Source of the DNA: Opitutus sp. GAS368
GTDB lineage: Bacteria > Verrucomicrobiota > Verrucomicrobiia > Opitutales > Opitutaceae
DNA: 11,359 bases
NCBI GenBank assembly: GCA_945862035.1
Contig: CAMAXB010000072.1
Span: 1 to 11,359 of the forward strand
Direction: 5' to 3'
This document shows positions 7,283 to 11,359 of this stretch, in pieces (position 1 is the first letter of the stretch; every line of letters begins with the position of its first letter). The notes under the pieces were generated by a model. It saw nothing but the letters and a program-made list of their open reading frames with translations. It did not search any database and was not told the origin of the DNA. The position numbers and the translations under genes were made by a program.

Positions 7283-7305
7283 CTGACCCGGTGGGACCGG
7301 GTCAG
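7283..7305 (+). terminator. Hairpin terminator after the Bat operon
   Basis: CTGACCCGGT-GGG-ACCGGGTCAG is a perfect 10-bp stem with a 3-base loop, starting four bases after the stop codon at 7279. The tail is AATTTC rather than a long T-run, so termination may be partial or aided by Rho. It separates the Bat genes from the sugar cassette. The same hairpin may also be a dispersed repeat, since it has the same style as others in this window. Confidence 0.6.
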
Positions 7306-7319
7306 AATTTCAGGTCTCA

Positions 7320-7338
7320 GATTTGAAATTTTCAAATC
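7320..7338. promoter_or_regulatory. Perfect 9-bp inverted repeat, possible operator
   Basis: GATTTGAAA-T-TTTCAAATC is a perfect AT-rich palindrome in GC-rich DNA, 77-95 bases before the aldolase start, in the only sizeable gap ahead of the sugar genes. The position suits an operator for a catabolic regulator or part of a promoter region. It could instead belong to a repeat module together with the hairpin at 7283-7305. No matching regulator gene lies in the window. Confidence 0.4.
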
Positions 7339-7414
7339 GGCGGCCGCCGCCGGCCACTCAGAGATTGCGGTGGGGCGCGGGGGCCGGTTTGTTGCAGGGA
7401 TCCCCTTGCCCCCC

Positions 7415-8245
7415 ATGAAGTCTGCGCGGCTCCATCGCCTCTTCAATCCCCGGTCCGGTCGCTGCTTCGATGTCGCCCTGGATCACGGCTTCTTCAACGA
7501 AGGCAGCTTCCTTGCGGGCATTGAGGACCTTTCCGCGGCGGTGCACGCGCTGATCGATGCAGCGCCCGATGCGATTCAACTGACGGTGGGTCAGGCGATG
7601 CGCCTACAGGCCCACCCGGTTCGCCCCAAGCCCGCGCTCGTGCTGCGGACCGACACGGCGAATGTCTATGGTCGCGAACTCCCGCGCACCCTCTTTTCCC
7701 GTCTGATCGGCGAACCCGTGCTGCAGGCGGTGCGGCTCGATGCGGCCTGCGTGGTGGTGAATCTCTTCCAGCTACCCAATCAGCCCGAGCTGACCGACCA
7801 GTGCATCCAGAACATCGCGACGCTGAAGGTGCAATGCGACCACTACGCGATGCCGCTCATGATCGAGCCGCTGGTGTTCCGCCCCAATGCCGAGGCCGGG
7901 GGCTATCTGGTGGATGGCGACCTCGCCAAAATCCTCCCTCTGGTGCGGCAGGCGGTGGAGCTCGGCGCGGATGTGATCAAGGCGGATCCGACCGACCACG
8001 TGGCCGACTATCATCAGGTGATCCGCATCGCCGGGGGTGTCCCGGTGCTGGTGCGCGGTGGGGGTCGGGCCCCGGAGGCGGAGATCCTCGCGCGGACCGA
8101 GGCGCTGCTGAAGCAGGGCGCATCGGGCATCGTTTATGGCCGCAATATCATCCAACACCCGCATCCGGCCCGCATGACGCGGGCGCTGATGGCCGTGGTG
8201 CACGATGGCGCGGGGGCGGAAGAGGCGATCCGCTTTCTCCGCTGA
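7415..8245 (+). CDS. Class I (Schiff-base) aldolase, FbaB/LsrF/DeoC-like
   Basis: A 276-residue TIM-barrel aldolase. Seen motifs: FDVALDHG (18-25), the first-strand Asp-His signature of archaeal-type fructose-bisphosphate aldolases; ELGADVIKADPTDH (182-195), with Lys189 at the place of the Schiff-base lysine; and phosphate-binding loops VRGGG (213-217) and GASGIVYGRNIIQHPHP (235-251). These place it in the FbaB / LsrF / AroA' superfamily, which cleaves or transfers phosphorylated ketoses. The substrate cannot be read from sequence. ATG 7415 was chosen because RLHRLFNPRSGRCFDVALDHG fits the family start; an earlier GTG at 7370 would add Gly/Pro-rich residues. The Shine-Dalgarno is weak. It is the first of four sugar genes, with the dehydrogenase starting 10 bases after its stop, and probably does the last, C-C cleaving step. 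Confidence 0.88.
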   Translation: MKSARLHRLFNPRSGRCFDVALDHGFFNEGSFLAGIEDLSAAVHALIDAAPDAIQLTVGQAMRLQAHPVRPKPALVLRTDTANVYGRELPRTLFSRLIGEPVLQAVRLDAACVVVNLFQLPNQPELTDQCIQNIATLKVQCDHYAMPLMIEPLVFRPNAEAGGYLVDGDLAKILPLVRQAVELGADVIKADPTDHVADYHQVIRIAGGVPVLVRGGGRAPEAEILARTEALLKQGASGIVYGRNIIQHPHPARMTRALMAVVHDGAGAEEAIRFLR

Positions 8246-8255
8246 TCTGCTGACC

Positions 8256-9389
8256 ATGAGCACGCGGCCACTTGTCCGGGTTGGGATTATTGGTGGCGGC
8301 CTGATGGGCCGCGAGGCGGCCTCGGCCTTTGCCCGCTGGTTTGCGCTGGAGAACTTTCCGGTGCGCGTCGAATTGACCGCGGTCTGTGACCTGCAGCCTG
8401 CCCTGCTGGATTGGTTTCGGACGATTCCTTCGGTGCGGTTACTGACGGCCGACCACCGCGCGCTGCTGGCGTCGGCGGATGTCGACGTGGTCTATGTCGC
8501 CGTGCCGCACCACCTGCACGAGGCGATCTACCTCGATGTGCTGCGGGCGGGCAAGGACCTGCTGGCGGAAAAGCCCTTTGGCATCGACCTCGCGGCCGCG
8601 CGGCGGATCCGGGACGAGGCGGTGAGGCTCGGGCGTTTTGTGCGTGTGTCGTCAGAGTTTCCTTTTTTGCCCGGTGCGCAGCGGGCACTGCAACTGGTGG
8701 CGCAGGGCGGGCTCGGGCGCGTGCTGGAGATCCGGTCGGGCTTCGTGCATTCAAGTGACCTCGATCCGACGAAGCCGATCAATTGGAAGCGTCAGAATCA
8801 GTTTTGCGGCGAGGCCGGCGTAATGGCCGATCTCGGACTGCATGCGGTGCACGTGCCGCTGCGACTCGGGTGGAAACCCGCGTCGGTTTACGCGCAGCTG
8901 CAGAAGATCTATGCGACCCGTCCGGATGGGAAGGGCGGAACGGCGGTCTGTGACACGTGGGACAATGCCACGCTGCACTGCGTGACGCAGGTCGACGGGC
9001 AGCCGGTGCCGATGACGATTGAGACCAAGCGCATGGCGCCGACGGAGACCAACACCTGGTTCATCGAGATCCTCGGGACGGATCGGGGCGTGCGCTATTC
9101 GACCAAGGAGCCGAAGACCCTGTGGACCTATCGGCGCGACAAGGAGCAATGGTGGGAGAAGACGGACCTCGGGTTTGCGATGCCCTTCAAGACGATCACC
9201 GGCGGGATCTTCGAGGTCGGTTTTCCTGACCTGCTCATGCAGATGTGGGCGGCGTTCATCGCCGAGCGAGCTGGGCTGCTCGACGGGCGCTTTGGCTGCG
9301 CGACGCCGGACGAGGCGGTGGCCTCGCATGAAATCTGGGCAGCGGCGCTGGAATCCCATCGCACCCGTCAGGTCGTGCCGACTCCCTGA
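8256..9389 (+). CDS. Gfo/Idh/MocA-family NAD(P)-dependent oxidoreductase
   Basis: A 377-residue dehydrogenase of the glucose-fructose oxidoreductase / inositol dehydrogenase family. The Rossmann dinucleotide loop is VGIIGGGLMG (9-18), with D45 after the second strand (AVCD) suggesting NAD preference. EKPFG (105-109) carries the catalytic lysine K106, and GVMADLGLHAVHV (188-200) carries the family Asp/His pair D192 and H196. The C-terminal half has the alpha/beta substrate domain, with the WFIEILGTDRGVRYSTKEP segment typical of the family. Such enzymes oxidise a hydroxyl of a sugar, inositol or amino sugar. ATG 8256 gives the standard N-terminus MSTRPLVRVGIIGGG; the in-frame ATG at 8205 would overlap the aldolase. 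The gaps to its neighbours are 10 and 3 bases, so it is certainly in their operon. Confidence 0.92.
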   Translation: MSTRPLVRVGIIGGGLMGREAASAFARWFALENFPVRVELTAVCDLQPALLDWFRTIPSVRLLTADHRALLASADVDVVYVAVPHHLHEAIYLDVLRAGKDLLAEKPFGIDLAAARRIRDEAVRLGRFVRVSSEFPFLPGAQRALQLVAQGGLGRVLEIRSGFVHSSDLDPTKPINWKRQNQFCGEAGVMADLGLHAVHVPLRLGWKPASVYAQLQKIYATRPDGKGGTAVCDTWDNATLHCVTQVDGQPVPMTIETKRMAPTETNTWFIEILGTDRGVRYSTKEPKTLWTYRRDKEQWWEKTDLGFAMPFKTITGGIFEVGFPDLLMQMWAAFIAERAGLLDGRFGCATPDEAVASHEIWAAALESHRTRQVVPTP

Positions 9390-9392
9390 GCC

Positions 9393-10400
9393 ATGCGCAC
9401 AGGACTCCTCGCGGGTGGCAACTGGATCGTCGATCACATCAAGCTCATCGACACCTGGCCGGCGCAGGATGCGCTCGCCTCGATCTGCCGGCAGTCGTCG
9501 AGCAATGGCGGCTCGCCCTACAATATCCTGGTCGACCTCGCGCAGCTCGGTGCAGCCTTTCCGCTTTCCGCGGTCGGGTTGGTCGGTGATGACGCCGATG
9601 GGCGCGGGATTCGCGACGACTGCGTGGCGCGGGGGATCGACGTGACGCAGCTGCGCACGACGGCCGCGGCGCCGACCAGCTACACGGACGTGATGACCGT
9701 GGAGGCGACGGGTCGCCGGACCTTCTTCCACCAGCGCGGAGCGAATGCGCGGCTGGACATCGAGCATTTTGACTTCAGGACGACGAAGGCCCGGTTCTTT
9801 CATCTGGGTTATCTGCTGCTGCTCGACCGGCTGGATGAAGTGGAGGGGAACGAGACCCGCGCGTGCGAGGTGCTGCGGCGGGCGAGGGCGGCGGGGCTGA
9901 TGACCTCAATCGACTGCGTGAGTGAGGATGGGCAGCGCTTCGCGTCGCGGGTGCTTCCGGCGCTACCGCTGGTGGATGTCTTCTTCGCGAATGACTTTGA
10001 GGCCGAACGGCTCACGGGCGTTTCACTGCGCGTGGACGGCGTGATCCAGCGCGCGAAGGTGGAGGCGGCGGCGGATCGGCTGCTGTCGGCGGGCGTGCAG
10101 GCGTGGGTGGTCTTGCATTTCCCGGAGGCGGTGTATGCGCGCGGCGCGGCGGGCGAAGGCCTCTGGCAGCCGGCGCTGCGGGTGCCGCCGGCCCAGATCG
10201 CGGGGGCGGTCGGCGCGGGTGATGCGCTGGCGGCGGGTGTTCTTTACGGATTGCACGAAGGCTGGCCGATGGAAGCGGTACTCAAGCTCGGCGTCGCGGT
10301 CGCGGCGGCCTCGCTGTCGGACCCGAGCTGTTCGCGCGGCGTGCGGCCGGTCCGCGAGTGTCTGGCGCTCGTCGACGCCTACGGCTTTCAGTCCGCGTAG
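9393..10400 (+). CDS. PfkB-family carbohydrate kinase
   Basis: A 335-residue ribokinase-like (PfkB) kinase that phosphorylates a sugar or sugar derivative with ATP. Supporting features: SSNGGSPYNILVDLAQLG (36-53), matching the N-terminal GG-x-x-x-N sugar-binding signature; AVGLVGDDADGRGI (60-73); FFANDFEAERLTG (197-209); and the C-terminal signature GAVGAGDALAAG (271-282), with D277 as catalytic base and GAGD as anion hole. Most relatives have Asp-Thr before this Gly-Ala-Gly-Asp (DTTGAGD); here it is AGAVGAGD, a departure that keeps the catalytic residues. It starts 3 bases after the dehydrogenase stop, without a visible Shine-Dalgarno, so it probably depends on coupled translation. Paired with an aldolase, it likely supplies the phosphate needed before cleavage, as IolC or YihV do. 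Confidence 0.92.
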   Translation: MRTGLLAGGNWIVDHIKLIDTWPAQDALASICRQSSSNGGSPYNILVDLAQLGAAFPLSAVGLVGDDADGRGIRDDCVARGIDVTQLRTTAAAPTSYTDVMTVEATGRRTFFHQRGANARLDIEHFDFRTTKARFFHLGYLLLLDRLDEVEGNETRACEVLRRARAAGLMTSIDCVSEDGQRFASRVLPALPLVDVFFANDFEAERLTGVSLRVDGVIQRAKVEAAADRLLSAGVQAWVVLHFPEAVYARGAAGEGLWQPALRVPPAQIAGAVGAGDALAAGVLYGLHEGWPMEAVLKLGVAVAAASLSDPSCSRGVRPVRECLALVDAYGFQSA

Positions 10401-10423
10401 GCGGCGCGCAACGTTTTTACCCC

Positions 10424-11269
10424 ATGAGAATCGGCATCAACACCTTCCTCTTTGCGTGTCCGTTCAATGACCGCCATTGCCGCTGGTTTCCTAAGTTCCG
10501 GGCATGGGGCTTTGAGTCGGTCGAGATCGCAGTCGCGTCGCCTGATGACATGGACTGGGCGCACGTCCGGCGGAAGCTGGACGCGAACGGTCTGGTGGCC
10601 GGTTCCGTCGCAGCGGCCTTTGGGCCCGGGCGGGATCTGCGCGGTTCGCCAGCGCACCAGCAGGCGACGATTGAGTATGTGAAGACACTCGTGGACCGGA
10701 TGCCGATCCTGGGCAGCCGGACGTTGATCGGGCCCTTCTACAGTGAAGTGGGGCGGGCGGATGCGGAGACGCCGGCGGCAAAGCGGGCGCAGCGAAAGCT
10801 CGTGGTGCGGCACCTGAAGGCGCTCGCGGCGTATGCGGGGGATCGCGGGGTGACGCTCTGTGTTGAGCCGCTGAATCGCTTTGAGACGGACTTTCTCAAC
10901 ACCTGCGATCAAGCGATTGAGCTGGTGGAGGCGGTGGATGATCCGGCGCTGAAGATCCTGCTGGATACCTTCCACATGAACATCGAGGAGAAGAACCAAG
11001 CGGCGGCGATCCGGCGGTGCGGGAAGCGGCTCGGGCATCTGCATGCGTCGGGGTCGGACCGCGGCACGCCCGGGACCGATTCGATTGACTGGACGGGCAT
11101 CGCGGCGGCGCTGAAGGCGATCCGCTATGACGGCGATGTGGTGATCGAGTCGTTCACGCAGGACGTGAAGATCATCGCACGGGCGGCGGCCATCTGGCGC
11201 CGCATCGAGCCGACGCAGGAGGAGATCGCGGTGAAAGGCGTAAAATTCCTGCGCAAAACGCTCCGCTGA
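10424..11269 (+). CDS. Sugar epimerase of the D-tagatose/D-psicose 3-epimerase family
   Basis: A 281-residue metal-dependent TIM-barrel isomerase (xylose isomerase-like fold). Strong family motifs: VEPLNRFETDFLNT (147-160), LLDTFHMNIEEK (179-190), LGHLHASGSDRGTPG (203-217) and VVIESF (239-244). The expected metal ligands are E148, D181, H207 and E242, each four below the numbering I recall for Pseudomonas cichorii D-tagatose 3-epimerase. Enzymes of this group invert C3 of free ketoses such as fructose, psicose and tagatose; some relatives act on inosose or keto-sugars. ATG 10424 gives MRIGINTFLF, the usual N-terminus; it lies 23 bases after the kinase stop and has no clear Shine-Dalgarno. It is the last gene of the cassette, and no terminator hairpin is visible after it. 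Family is firm, substrate inferred. Confidence 0.93.
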   Translation: MRIGINTFLFACPFNDRHCRWFPKFRAWGFESVEIAVASPDDMDWAHVRRKLDANGLVAGSVAAAFGPGRDLRGSPAHQQATIEYVKTLVDRMPILGSRTLIGPFYSEVGRADAETPAAKRAQRKLVVRHLKALAAYAGDRGVTLCVEPLNRFETDFLNTCDQAIELVEAVDDPALKILLDTFHMNIEEKNQAAAIRRCGKRLGHLHASGSDRGTPGTDSIDWTGIAAALKAIRYDGDVVIESFTQDVKIIARAAAIWRRIEPTQEEIAVKGVKFLRKTLR

Positions 11270-11279
11270 ATTGACTGCC

Positions 11280-11306
11280 CGCGGAACACGCGGAAGAACG
11301 CGGAAG
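11280..11306. repeat. Three copies of CGCGGAAS, dispersed-repeat type
   Basis: CGCGGAAC (11280-11287), CGCGGAAG (11289-11296) and CGCGGAAG (11299-11306) occur at 9-10 base spacing just after the epimerase stop. The layout is like the ACACGGATG units at 1710-1741, so this may be another member of the same class of short-unit repeats, cut from its partner arm by the window edge. Confidence 0.55.
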
Positions 11307-11312
11307 CGATCC

Positions 11313-11347
11313 ATTTTACAGGAGGTAACTGAGAGAACAGAGAGTTC
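11313..11347. repeat. Possible dispersed repeat TTTTACAGGAGGTAAC...GAGAGAACAGAGAG
   Basis: I recall closely similar strings near the CGCGGAA type repeat in related genomes, so I list it as a candidate repeat. It includes a perfect-looking AGGAGGT, but no start codon or reading frame follows within the window, so it is not called a ribosome binding site. No second copy is present here to confirm it. Confidence 0.3.
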
Positions 11348-11359
11348 AGACTCAGGGAT

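Noticed and set aside
7370..7414. Upstream GTG start for the aldolase
   Set aside because: It would add GRGGRFVAGIPLPP, which does not fit the family N-terminus; ATG 7415 fits directly.
11320..11327. AGGAGGT as a ribosome binding site for a further gene
   Set aside because: No start codon follows at a proper distance before the window ends, and the stretch looks like part of a repeat.

Overview
The window is GC-rich, with every gene on the + strand. It carries a MoxR/VWA (Bat-type) operon, a sugar-catabolism cassette, and several dispersed palindromic repeats. The arrangement MoxR - DUF58 - BatA - BatB - BatD/E-like, weak Shine-Dalgarno sites before about half the genes, and repeats built on CCACGGATGAACACGGAT suggest a verrucomicrobial bacterium, probably of the Opitutaceae type. 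That placement is inferred from style and memory of such genomes; no taxonomic marker gene is present.

Layout. Bases 1-654 hold no intact gene: the left end looks like the decayed 3' end of an insertion-sequence transposase, followed by three kinds of dispersed repeat. Bases 655-7279 hold five genes: MoxR AAA+ ATPase (655-1683), DUF58 protein (1845-2771), BatA-like VWA membrane protein (2992-4008), BatB-like VWA protein with an added C-terminal region (4008-5759), and a multi-spanning protein combining a BatD-like cytoplasmic part with a BatE-like TPR/SH3 part (5756-7279). The first two junctions each contain a large inverted repeat; the last two are translationally coupled overlaps. A strong hairpin at 7283-7305 probably ends this unit.

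Bases 7415-11269 hold four tightly spaced sugar genes: class I (Schiff-base) aldolase, Gfo/Idh/MocA dehydrogenase, PfkB-family kinase and a D-tagatose/D-psicose 3-epimerase-family isomerase. Together they could oxidise or epimerise a polyol or ketose, phosphorylate it and cleave it to C3 units. The parts list parallels inositol (IolG/IolI/IolC/IolJ) and sulfoquinovose (YihS/YihV/YihT) catabolism without clearly matching either. The window ends in two further short repeats (11280-11347).

How the genes work together. In the first unit, MoxR ATPase probably acts with DUF58 and the two membrane-anchored VWA proteins in a chaperone-like envelope complex of still poorly defined function; Bat proteins were named for Bacteroides aerotolerance. 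The most unusual local feature is an 81-base palindromic element lying in frame inside the start of the BatD/E-like gene. It is related to a non-coding copy at 170-212, which suggests a repeat that inserted into a coding region and was kept as peptide.
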